From assembly GCA_905397405.1 (NCBI GenBank), contig CAJPVJ010000290.1:1-29055 (forward strand): a DNA stretch of 29,055 nt. The letters run 5' to 3'. The DNA is from Oppiella nova. Taxonomy: Eukaryota > Arthropoda > Arachnida > Sarcoptiformes > Oppiidae. The notes beneath the pieces were generated by a model. It ran no database searches, was not told where the DNA came from, and saw only the letters and a list, made by a program, of their open reading frames with translations. The translations under genes were made by a program, and so were the position numbers. Shown in pieces: positions 20,473 to 29,055 of the stretch; position 1 is the first letter of the stretch; every line of letters begins with the position of its first letter.

Positions 20473-23400
20473 ATGACTTCTAACATCTCTTTGCGATTAT
20501 CTGTGGCAACAGTTTTGCTCTTAATTTTGGACTTAAATAAGATTATCAACAAATGTTGCGGTCATTTGCAAACAGGTTGGTTACCATTATCACCATGACC
20601 ATGGTCATTCACACCATGGCTCCCATTATCACTCAAACAATCAAACCTATTGTTTATATCGCAGTCAATCATATCAATTACATGAGGGATGAGTCCATGG
20701 ATTCGTTGCCATCAGATCTGTCACATATCCTCCGATTCACTCCGGAATCGCTTCACTTTCATCAACAGTCGGTCCATCGGTTGCCATGTCTTTGACGACA
20801 CTAATGATTGTCTGTATTTGCAGTTCAATTGGTATCCCATTTGTTGAGAAAGTAATGGTCGAAAACATTGAAAACGAAAACCCGATTCAAATGCTTTCCA
20901 TATCTGGAAATACCGTTCATTTTCACTGTTCCTTCTTCGAGGACAAAGTAAGCCATTGTGTAGTGAAGTGATAACTGATCTCATTGTGTGACCCATTCCT
21001 CAGGTGCTAGAGTCGGGCGGAAACACTACTTTCGAAGTGGTATTTCTGGCGCGAACTGAAGGACCCGTTAATAACACTCTTTATATCCACACATCTTTGG
21101 GTTCATTTCAATATCGTGTCACAGCTATTGGTGTCGAGAATCCCTTCCGATTGCGACCATTCATTGGCGCCAAAGTGCCCATCAATTCCTCGTACGCACC
21201 ACTCATTCATATATACAATCCGCACACTTCCACACTACAGGTCTCTCATCACTATCACTGTCCTCTCATTTGTACTCATAATCCATTGAATCCATTGAAT
21301 CCATAACCAGTTGACCGAAATGTATACAACAGGCGGTGGACTGCACTTAGAGTTACCGAACGGAGAGCCGGAAGGGCTGAGGAGTTTGTGGCAAATCGCT
21401 CCCTTCGAGACCAAGACTATAATGAGAGCCAACTTCTTGGCGCGAAGTGAGAAGAATCACACCTCATATATAAGGATTAAAACCAATAGCAGTGACGACC
21501 AGTTTGTCATATTACCCGTCGAAGTGGAGGTGTCGTCAGCGCCGGGCATTTATTCGCCAATAGATTTGCTAGACTTTGGTGTAATGCGAACACAGGACGA
21601 GCCGCGAGTGATAGCCAAAGTCTATAACTTACGGCCGAGGTTTGTCTAGGTTTAGGTCTTGCACTAGCGTTGCGGACAGTTACTCCGCGAGTCATAACTG
21701 AAGTGCCGTGGGTAGTTTCACAGCGGGTTATATAAAGTGCGGTAAGATATCGCGAGAGTGACACTAATGCCAAATAAGATCACTCAGTGCTCCAAACAGT
21801 GCACCGGGAAGATTGTGGTCAAGTCTAAGAACAATCAGTACAAGTTAGCCATTCCTTACGTCGTCCGACTACTGCAGGGGTTTGTCATTCAATGATTGGT
21901 TAATTTATTTTATAATTATTGATACATTTATGAAAATGTTGACAGATTTCTAAGTTATAACGAAACACAAACACAATTCTATATACAATCAAATTCAATA
22001 CAAGAGAAACGAAGTCTCGTTTTGCATAATAAATTCAACTCAACTCTTGTGATTCATTCGGTGTCACTGCCCGATGAGGCGAAGCCTTATTTTAAAGTAT
22101 GTCTTCTTTAAGCTCATAATAATAAGAATATTCTTATGGTTCCTATCTATATATGAAAGGTTGTGTTGGCCTCACCCGCTGTCACATTAGCTGAAAATTC
22201 AAGTGAAACGGCGCTTAAGATAACGTTTACGCCGTCATCACAATTGAGTCATTTGGAGACCACTTTTCGTTTGAATACGAATTTAAGTTATTTTGACGTT
22301 TCCTTACAGGCCTATAGCGGCAAACTAGACATTCATACATAACGTAAGTGGTGAAGTAAGTAAGTACAGATTGTTTTGGATAGGTAGTCAAATAAGGAGT
22401 CAGCAACTTAGTTTGCCAAGAGCTAAAGCCACGGTAACCAAATCCTCTCTTTTTCAGCTAGACTTTTGCTGTGATTAACAATAACCCGGTTGTCGTCAAA
22501 CTGAAGCATTGGGGCTGTAATATGAGTAAAGCATACGTCGAGCTCATGGGTATCGCTGAGGGGAATGCGACCGTTATCTCACATAAGTTGGACTTTTCGA
22601 CACTTTCTAAAAAACAGGTCTTTATTTGATATTTAATTAAAACGTTTTCTGAAAGTATTTTCTGTGTTTAGATAACAATTTTAAAACCTAAATATTATGC
22701 GATATTTAAACTCCATTTGATTGGCTTTCAAGAGGAGGGGGTTTATTACGGCGAGACATTTGTGGAGACGGCTTATGAGAGGATAAGTATTCCCTTTGTT
22801 TTACACGCAGTCGAAGGGAGTTTTGTGTTGGAGAAGGTAGTGCTGTCCAACTGTTTTCCCGGCCGTATATCATCGCAAACCGTCGGAATCACCAGTTATT
22901 TCACTCATGACCTCAAATACAAGTCATCGATAGTTATGCCCGAAGACGAGCGCTTCTCATTCCAGTTGAACGACTCGGAACAGTCTATACCGCTGTTGAG
23001 ATAGCCGTTCAACATGAAGCTGGGTTAGTTCTCAACACCGTTTAACACAATGAGTCCTGAGCTGTGGAGGTTTCTCCAGCCGGTAGAGACCGAAGACCCG
23101 CAACCCCTCCATCCCGACACCGGATATATTGATAAAGAATTACATAAACTGTACAAAACTTCACTTTTAATTAACTTATAGTACTTTTTACAGTTTTTAC
23201 TTTCTTTTTCCACAGTCTATACAGTCGTTGGACTAATTTGCAGGAAAACGATAAAACGTTTGTTTTTTTATTTTTAAATGAATTATTAGACTATAATTTA
23301 GTTGTTTTGTGAATAGAATTAACGTAACGCTTCGGATGGTAATCGATGGCGTGAGTCCACTAGCGATTAGTCGAGTCCGTGTCAATGTTACCGGATTTGA

Positions 23401-26219
23401 ATAATTATTTTTCGAATATTTCAAAGGGTAGTGAGCTCAGCCCTTATATTGACATTCAGTATTAACTTAAGATATACTTTTGCAGATTGTTAACTTTGAT
23501 TTGTTTTGATTAGAATAAAGAGATAATAATAGAGAACCCTTCCTCTCAACTGGTTCTCATTCAAGTGATCCTTTTGTCTGATTATCCGAATCCCGAAGCG
23601 ATTCTTCAATTGTTTAAATCGGGATTTCGTACGCAATGGACAGACTTAGAGTTGAATTCAGCGGAAACTAAACCTAAAAGCTTTCACTTAACGAATCTGA
23701 CATCAGATGAAGTGATTTCTAACCGAAAGAATATTAAGGACACGATTGGTGTGAATCCGGACTCGAATTCAATGACATATTTAATGCCATTCGGGACGCG
23801 AAGGAAGGTTTCCATTAGTTTTGCCCCAAAAGACGATTCAGCGCTGGTTTCGACCATTTTGTTGATACGAAACAATTTGACAATAATAGACGCCGTATTA
23901 CTTCAGGGACAGGGAGGGAATGGCATATTGAAAATAGGCAATCAATTACCGGGATCTAAATCTGTTCTCTCGTTTGAATTACTTGAAAAGCATCTGAAGA
24001 GTTGCTCGAAAGCAAAGGGCGTTCAGTCCTCATCCAGCAGTTCCTTCCCAATAGAGCCCACATTCACAGTCCACCGGACGTTCACTGCTGTAAATGTGGG
24101 CAAACTTTCCATGAGAATCAATGGCTTTGCAATCGGACCCCAAACCGGTGCCACAGCTATGACTTGTCAGGGGTTTGGGTTCAAAGTGATAAATTGCGGT
24201 CCTTTTGATTTGAGACCCAATGAAAACCGCAAAATTCATATCGCATTTACTCCTGACTTCACTCAATTCAAAGTTAAACAAATGCTGACAATAATCACGG
24301 ATAACCCGAATGAGAAGATTGAGTACGCATTGATGGCAACTCTACCCAAACACCTGCTCCCGGTTTGCAATCAGTCACTGCCGCGACCCAATTGGGAGGC
24401 CGTCCTCTACTACTGTTTGGTAACGATGATGACGTTTATGATACTTCTGGCAGTTTGTGTGGCATTCTTCGATGGCGACCGAATCCTTAACTTCTCTTTC
24501 TATCCCGTTTTGTCCACTTATGCGGTCACACCCTATGAGACCAATAGTATGAGTGCCGCTTCCGAAGAGATCAATGACAAGATGTTCCAAAAAGTGACCA
24601 ATTTTTCAAATACTGACGATTCAAAAGATAAACGAAACAATGAATTAAGAAATAGGAAATTTAACGTTAAAACAAAAACCACTCGAAGTGCGAATACTAA
24701 AGAGGATCTAAATAGTGATATAAGCGGTGGTCGTCTCTATGAGAGACAATCGTGGACTCAGTTCTTGAAGAAAAAGTTTGTTCGCCGCGACTCTTCCGGA
24801 AGCGATAAAAGCAATGGCAGTCACGTTAACACCCGTTCCTCTTCGCAAACAAATCTCACAAAATGTCAACACATGAGCACTGAAAGTGTGAAAAAAGAGA
24901 CAATAAGTTCTGCAAATGTGGACAAAACAGTGACTAATAATAAGTCGAAAACGAAGAAGAATCAAAAGAGTGAAACGAATAACAAAAAGAAATTAATTTA
25001 TTCGACAAAACAGGAGAACCTAACGAATGTGATATCGTCTCCACCGCCACCTCTGCCAGAGTTCGCGTCATCTTTCGATGAGGAGAGCTTTTACAAGAAC
25101 TTGAAGTCCAATAAGAAGTCGAGAGCCAATTCACTGCATACAGACGCCAACCCCGGACCCTCTTCTCTGGAACTGCCGTATAAACCGAAGAGTAATGTGA
25201 TTAGCAATACATCCAATACTAAGGGTATTTCCAAACGATCTAAAAATAAAGAGGATTTAGTTTTAGACGATAACGAGTCATACCATTCCTCTAATGAGAA
25301 CTCAATCATATGGGACTCGCCTATAAATACGTTGGATTCGGATAACTCTATGTCTGAATTGGTTCGCCAAACAGAACTGTTTGCAGAGAAGTCACATCTG
25401 TTTGACCAGAAACTCAAGTCAAGAACCAAATCAAACGAACAGTCGATGTATTCTTTTGGCCAAAATCGCGATCCTTTGCTGTCTAACAGTTGGTCTCACA
25501 TCAGATCATCGACACCTCCGGCCACCACTTCTCACCATTTAATAGATGAGTCCCTATTGGAGAGACGGACGCCTCCCGTCCGGTTCACACAAGCCGTCGA
25601 ACGACCCATACCTGCGAACCCGTGGTTAACAACAGATATGAATTCACCGAATATTAACACTTTGGACAACGAATTAAATCAATTGAGGGAAACATCTTCG
25701 CCGTGGAATTCACAGAACTATAGCTCATCCCAAACGACACCCCAACCCCACAAACCCAGTAATTGGAACCCTTTTGAATCGACTAAAGACTTGTGGAACA
25801 GCTCTAAGTGGTCGTCGCCCTCACAACCACTGACCTCTACTTCTAGTCAATCGACATCTTCGCTATGGAACGACTCATTCGGCACCAACTTATGGAACAC
25901 TAGTGGAGCGCCTAATGAAATGCCCAACACTTGGGGTGACTTCTCGTCGACAGTGGGCGCCGAAAATGTCTCCAATTTGGTCAACAATAACAACAATTCA
26001 ATCTCCGACTCAATGGACTCCTCATTCAATCTATTCGGTCGATCCCTTTGGAGTCCGCTCTCGACCACTACACCCAACACAAGCCTAAGCGTCACAACCA
26101 CTACCCCAACCACCACTGAGTCGACCGCTACTCCATCCACCACTTGGTCTTTCACTCCATTCTCGTTGTTTGGCTCCTCTTCTCAGAACCAATACAACAG
26201 AAATAGTGAACAAAAATAA
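20473..26219 (+). CDS. TMEM131: TMEM131 (ER/Golgi membrane protein, secretory cargo assembly)
   Basis: Recognisable exons: 20473-20575 (ATG and signal peptide, SVATVLLLILDL), 20665-20767, 20824-20947, 21004-21240, 21311 to about 21639, about 21704-21879, 21946-22096, 22160 to about 22343, about 22462-22617, 22672-23150, 23216-23257, 23317 to about 23386, and 23514-26219. The luminal part carries family marks such as NTTFEVVFLAR, NPFRLRPFIGAKVPINSS, TTGGGLHLELPNGEP and VEVEVSSAPGIYS, all close to vertebrate TMEM131. In that family the PapD-like luminal region recruits procollagen and other cargo, and the tail contacts the TRAPP tethering complex. Introns are 56-89 bp. The first five exons and the last one read cleanly. 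Between about 21640 and 23513 several conserved blocks lie in different frames or beside in-frame stops, so no uninterrupted CDS can be written from this sequence. Exon ends marked 'about' are uncertain for that reason. Confidence 0.85.
23514..26219 (+). CDS. TMEM131: TMEM131 last exon: distal luminal region, transmembrane helix, cytosolic tail
   Basis: One open exon of 902 codons including the stop. The luminal portion includes STILLIRNNLTIIDAVLLQG, corresponding to a highly conserved TMEM131 segment. Then come SLPRPNWEAVLYY and a hydrophobic membrane span (CLVTMMTFMILLAVCVAFF, about 24412-24470). The cytosolic tail of about 580 residues is disordered and Ser-rich, and contains SSLELPYKPKS, equivalent to a conserved motif in the vertebrate tail. 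It ends in a stretch with about ten Trp (NWNPF, LWNSSKW, SLWND, NTWGDF, TTWSF). The upstream edge is uncertain: acceptors exist at 23511-23513 (TAG) and 23484-23485, but the latter leads through an in-frame TAG. No frame damage is seen within the exon. Confidence 0.88.
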   Translation, partial: NKEIIIENPSSQLVLIQVILLSDYPNPEAILQLFKSGFRTQWTDLELNSAETKPKSFHLTNLTSDEVISNRKNIKDTIGVNPDSNSMTYLMPFGTRRKVSISFAPKDDSALVSTILLIRNNLTIIDAVLLQGQGGNGILKIGNQLPGSKSVLSFELLEKHLKSCSKAKGVQSSSSSSFPIEPTFTVHRTFTAVNVGKLSMRINGFAIGPQTGATAMTCQGFGFKVINCGPFDLRPNENRKIHIAFTPDFTQFKVKQMLTIITDNPNEKIEYALMATLPKHLLPVCNQSLPRPNWEAVLYYCLVTMMTFMILLAVCVAFFDGDRILNFSFYPVLSTYAVTPYETNSMSAASEEINDKMFQKVTNFSNTDDSKDKRNNELRNRKFNVKTKTTRSANTKEDLNSDISGGRLYERQSWTQFLKKKFVRRDSSGSDKSNGSHVNTRSSSQTNLTKCQHMSTESVKKETISSANVDKTVTNNKSKTKKNQKSETNNKKKLIYSTKQENLTNVISSPPPPLPEFASSFDEESFYKNLKSNKKSRANSLHTDANPGPSSLELPYKPKSNVISNTSNTKGISKRSKNKEDLVLDDNESYHSSNENSIIWDSPINTLDSDNSMSELVRQTELFAEKSHLFDQKLKSRTKSNEQSMYSFGQNRDPLLSNSWSHIRSSTPPATTSHHLIDESLLERRTPPVRFTQAVERPIPANPWLTTDMNSPNINTLDNELNQLRETSSPWNSQNYSSSQTTPQPHKPSNWNPFESTKDLWNSSKWSSPSQPLTSTSSQSTSSLWNDSFGTNLWNTSGAPNEMPNTWGDFSSTVGAENVSNLVNNNNNSISDSMDSSFNLFGRSLWSPLSTTTPNTSLSVTTTTPTTTESTATPSTTWSFTPFSLFGSSSQNQYNRNSEQK

Positions 26220-26255
26220 GTGAATTGTTTTCAAATGAAAAGCAAACTTTATTTG

Positions 26256-26261
26256 AATAAA
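26256..26261 (+). terminator. poly(A) signal AATAAA of TMEM131
   Basis: AATAAA lies 37 bases after the TMEM131 stop codon at 26217-26219, in AT-rich sequence. Confidence 0.7.
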
Positions 26262-26581
26262 ATTGGTTCATAACAAACATTATTAGATATTTTGACAAAA
26301 TAAATAGTTTTAATTTTAGAAATGCTATATTTTTATAACGTAAATCGCCTTGAGGTAGTTATTTAAATCCGCGAGGGACATTACTGTTTGACCGTTTGAT
26401 AATGGCCATGACAAAATGTCAATAAAACTTAATCCGTTGCAATAATTTACCTACAAATAACCCTGATCAGGAATTACCATTCCTGATTTAAATTAAATAA
26501 ACAACCTATATTTTGTAGAATAATCTTTACAATATTAATAGAATATTCAAGTATTTACTATAGGTTCGTGAATAATAAATA

Positions 26582-26616
<35 letters not shown>

Positions 26617-26665
26617 TATACTGTATATCTGTTTATCACAAACTGTTTACGGCTTTTTGTTTGGA
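26262..26665. other. convergent intergenic spacer between TMEM131 and spartin
   Basis: AT-rich spacer between the 3' ends of two convergent genes. No coding potential was seen; it contains an (AG)n microsatellite. Confidence 0.7.
26584..26613. repeat. (AG)15 microsatellite
   Basis: Fifteen uninterrupted AG units in the spacer between the convergent TMEM131 and spartin genes. The copy number is likely polymorphic. Confidence 0.97.
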
Positions 26666-26671
26666 TTTATT
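26666..26671 (-). terminator. poly(A) signal of the spartin gene
   Basis: The plus strand reads TTTATT, which is AATAAA on the minus strand, 19 bases after the presumed spartin stop at 26692-26690. Confidence 0.55.
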
Positions 26672-26689
26672 ATTACCGGTATTTCTAAA

Positions 26690-28032
26690 TTATGAATTTT
26701 GTTGAGATTTATCGGTCGAGTCCTCGGAATCGTTAGTTTTGTCCGAAACGACAGTCTTTCCCGTCAGCTCTCGACAAAAGAATCGCTACCGAAACCCAGG
26801 CTCTACAAGCTACAAGACTTCCCACTGGCGTCACAACGGGTGTCATATGTTCCGGAGGAGTCATCGCCACCGGCTAACGCCCGGCATGAATAGATTCACT
26901 ACACCAACGGTCTCGTCGGTCACTGTTTTAGCCAAAAGTTTGACGTTTTCTGTGATCCCGTTATAGAGAGTTCCGAAGCCCTGTAGTGTCCCGGAGGCCA
27001 CTGTGAAGATATTGTCGCAGATCTGATCCGATTCGTTGTCTGTCTTTCCCGAAACACTTGTTATCAATTTCTTGGACTGTCTCCTGACATGTGGTGCGTT
27101 TGTAAACGGGTTAACCAAGCAGGGAAACCGGTGTCACAACTGGCGTATTGGCCAATGGCTTCGCCGACAGCTCCTCCGCAAAGAGTCAGGAGAATTTGGT
27201 CACTATTGAGACCCCAGCTAGAGGCGGTTCTGAGTCGGTTCCGACGGGTTGTTTGTCCTAAACTGAGCCGCACTTCGTTTGACAAATTCATTGGCCTTTT
27301 GTGTGCCATAAGTGATGCCATTGTTTAGCATCTCCGCGCCGTACACTATATTCTTGGCGATAGTGTCTGCCATTCCTGATGGTTGTCCACTCGACGGTAC
27401 AGATTGAGCGCCAATAGGTTCTGGTTGTGGTGCAGATTGTGGTACTGATTGTGGCTCTGGTTCTGACATTTCCATCGGCACCTCTGCATCTATTGGAGTT
27501 GAAGGCGCCGAAGGAGTTGCTATCAACTGATCCACAATGGGTTTCCATTCTTGAGGCGCGTCCTGGATATCGCAATACAGAAGTAAAACGTTTTCGAGTA
27601 ACAAGACTTTGATCTCATCGACCACTTCGGAGGCGCCGAAGGAGTTGCTATCAACTGATCCACAATGGGTTTCCATTCTTGAGGCGCGTCCTGGATATCG
27701 CAATACAGAAGTAAAACGTTTTCGAGTAACAAGACTTTGATCTCATCGACCACTTCGGTGTTGATGAACACTATAGACAGCGATTGAGGAGTGGAGACAT
27801 CGGGGAACAGATAACACGGCCTTTGATGGCGGTATCGGAAGACATGGGTTTTGTCCCTTTCCAACGGATAGAACCAATCCTTGCACTTAATGATGGCTAG
27901 TCTTTGAGACAAATCTCTTTGAGTTGAGTCCACTTTTCCATCGATTAGTTCCCGAAATATACGGAGGTTTTGCTCTTTGATCACTGAATTCAACTCATAC
28001 TCGCCTTCAGTGGCATTGTATGAGTTCACCAT
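26690..28032 (-). CDS. SPART: spartin (SPG20) homologue, frame-disrupted, no MIT domain seen
   Basis: Read leftwards from the ATG at 28032-28030. The first block (KDWFYPLERDK, then CYLFPDVSTPQSLSIVF) matches the middle region of spartin. The senescence-domain start follows (ADTIAKNIVYGAEMLNNGIT), then CGGAVGEAIGQYASC, HVRRQSKKLI and TVASGTLQGFGTLYNGITEN, and a hydrophilic tail ending DKSQQNS at a TAA (26692-26690). Spartin acts on lipid droplets and endosomes; its C-terminal senescence domain contacts lipid. These blocks are collinear with the family but lie in different frames. A perfect 128-bp tandem duplication (27503-27758) shifts the frame, and further shifts are needed near 27240, 27120 and 26880. 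No MIT domain is visible. An acceptor-like TATAG directly precedes the ATG, so N-terminal exons may lie beyond the window. It could be a pseudogene or a mis-assembled functional gene. Confidence 0.7.
27503..27758. repeat. perfect 128-bp tandem duplication inside spartin
   Basis: 27503-27630 and 27631-27758 are identical base for base, starting AGGCGCCGAAGGAGTTGC and ending ACCACTTCGG. The unit is not a multiple of three, so the second copy is read out of frame and terminates the upstream spartin frame at 27523. With a single copy the frame would run on from 28032 to 27218. Confidence 0.95.
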
Positions 28033-29055
28033 CTATAGCTGGCTGAACTGCGAGTGATAGAGGAGCTAGAGACTTAACCATCTGTAACACAGGTTGTGAA
28101 CCGACTTCTGAGTTTGATTAGTTAACAAAACAAAACTGTTGTGAAAATTTCAAATCATAAAATGGTTTCAAATGATTGCAAAGCAATCAATGAATGACTC
28201 ATTCATGCATTCAATGACTCAAAGCATTGCATCAAATGCTATGCAATCTCTCAATACTTTACGAAAAGTCACGAAAACTTGTTTTCCTTTTCTATTCAAT
28301 TCTGTCTTAATATTCATTACATTTAATAAGCATTTCGTGCGGTTTTCTTGCCGTCACTTTAGACACAAAGTATTATATTTCACTAAACATATGAAAAATT
28401 GTAATTTTATGTTTCAATTCTGTAATTATTTTTAATAGCGATAATTGTAGGCAAACGCTGGAAACGATTGATTTATACATCCAGTAGTGGACACAAATTA
28501 CACGGAATTTTCATTAACATCCCATTCATTGACTTTTGTTTCATTAGAATTACGACAAATGACAATATTTTTTCAGCAAATTCAACATTTGTCAAATTTG
28601 TTTAGTTTTCATGCTAAAACTAATTCATTAATTTATTTAAATGTTAGATAAATTTGTAAGATTTTAATCAATTAATACATCAGAATTTGAACTCATTTTG
28701 TATCTATCATTTATATTTTATGAGTATAATTAATGATAGTCTCACAATAAAAAATAATATTTTAAATTTGTAACTAAATTGAAGTTCAAGTTAATACTTT
28801 TATTTTGTGAATTTTAATAAAAAAAATTTATTACTGTTAGACAAATTTTTTATGTAAAATGTTTTTCGCAAATGAATTTCAAATCTTATTCAAGTGTTTA
28901 AAGAGGAATTTCAGGTTAACATTGCTTTCAAACAATTGACTCATTTATAATTTATTTCATTTTATTTCATAATTTATTAGTTTTTGAATTTAAATTTTAT
29001 TTCTTAAGAGTTTAATATAGACGTGACCTCAGAGTTACCTCTCATACGATTCACA
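28033..29055. other. AT-rich non-coding end of window
   Basis: The part adjacent to 28032 holds two acceptor-like sequences on the minus strand (TATAG and TTACAG, each followed by ATGGT), suggesting an intron or 5' leader of spartin. The rest is AT-rich with no coding exon on either strand. In particular nothing resembles the spartin MIT domain. Confidence 0.55.

Noticed and set aside
20576-20664. Continuous ORF through TMEM131 intron 1 (start at 20553)
   Set aside because: The signal-peptide frame from 20473 joins in phase across a GT-AG intron to the conserved block, so the read-through frame is accidental.
21640-23513. Programmed ribosomal frameshifting as the cause of the TMEM131 breaks
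   Set aside because: The breaks are numerous, lack a shared slippery motif, and include plain in-frame stops; error or decay is simpler.
28172-28435. 87-aa plus-strand ORF at the right end
   Set aside because: AT-driven composition (Phe, Asn, Lys and Met rich), with no homology and no coding flanks.

Overview
The window is nuclear DNA of a metazoan, most likely an arthropod and possibly an acariform mite. It is AT-rich, its genes are split by GT-AG introns (mostly about 55-170 bp), AATAAA signals follow the stop codons, and the proteins resemble animal families. The taxon is an inference from protein character; no species marker is present.

Layout, left to right. (1) 1-2616 is AT-rich and non-coding, with one weak coding-like patch. 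(2) 2617-12901, minus strand: a complete six-exon gene of the MTUS1/MTUS2 (ATIP/TIP150) microtubule-associated family. All splice phases agree and the product is 1108 aa. Its 6.5-kb third intron holds a large same-strand ORF (4841-6709) that could be a separate gene, an alternative end, or a frame-preserving 595-codon cassette exon. (3) 12902-16280 is non-coding. (4) 16282-20100, plus strand: a NACHT/WD-repeat (NWD-type STAND) gene of which only the part after the NACHT domain is present. It has a winged-helix exon, a long intact WD-repeat exon and a conserved tail exon followed by AATAAA. (5) 20473-26219, plus strand: TMEM131, a secretory-pathway membrane protein. Its signal-peptide exon, luminal exons and a long intact 3' exon (transmembrane segment plus tryptophan-rich cytosolic tail) are all recognisable. 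(6) 26690-28032, minus strand, convergent with TMEM131: a spartin (SPART/SPG20) gene without its N-terminal MIT domain and with several breaks. (7) 28033-29055 is non-coding.

The most notable pattern is the contrast between the two halves. The MTUS gene is clean. In the NWD, TMEM131 and spartin genes, blocks of conserved protein appear in changing frames or beside in-frame stops, including a perfect 128-bp tandem duplication inside spartin. Each of these genes also has intact parts, and two have intact exons of 2.7-2.8 kb, so clustered assembly error and partial gene decay are both possible. I see no RNA gene, transposon or CRISPR array. The genes look like independent housekeeping or cell-biology genes (microtubules, ER secretion, lipid droplet/endosome) and not a cooperating cluster.
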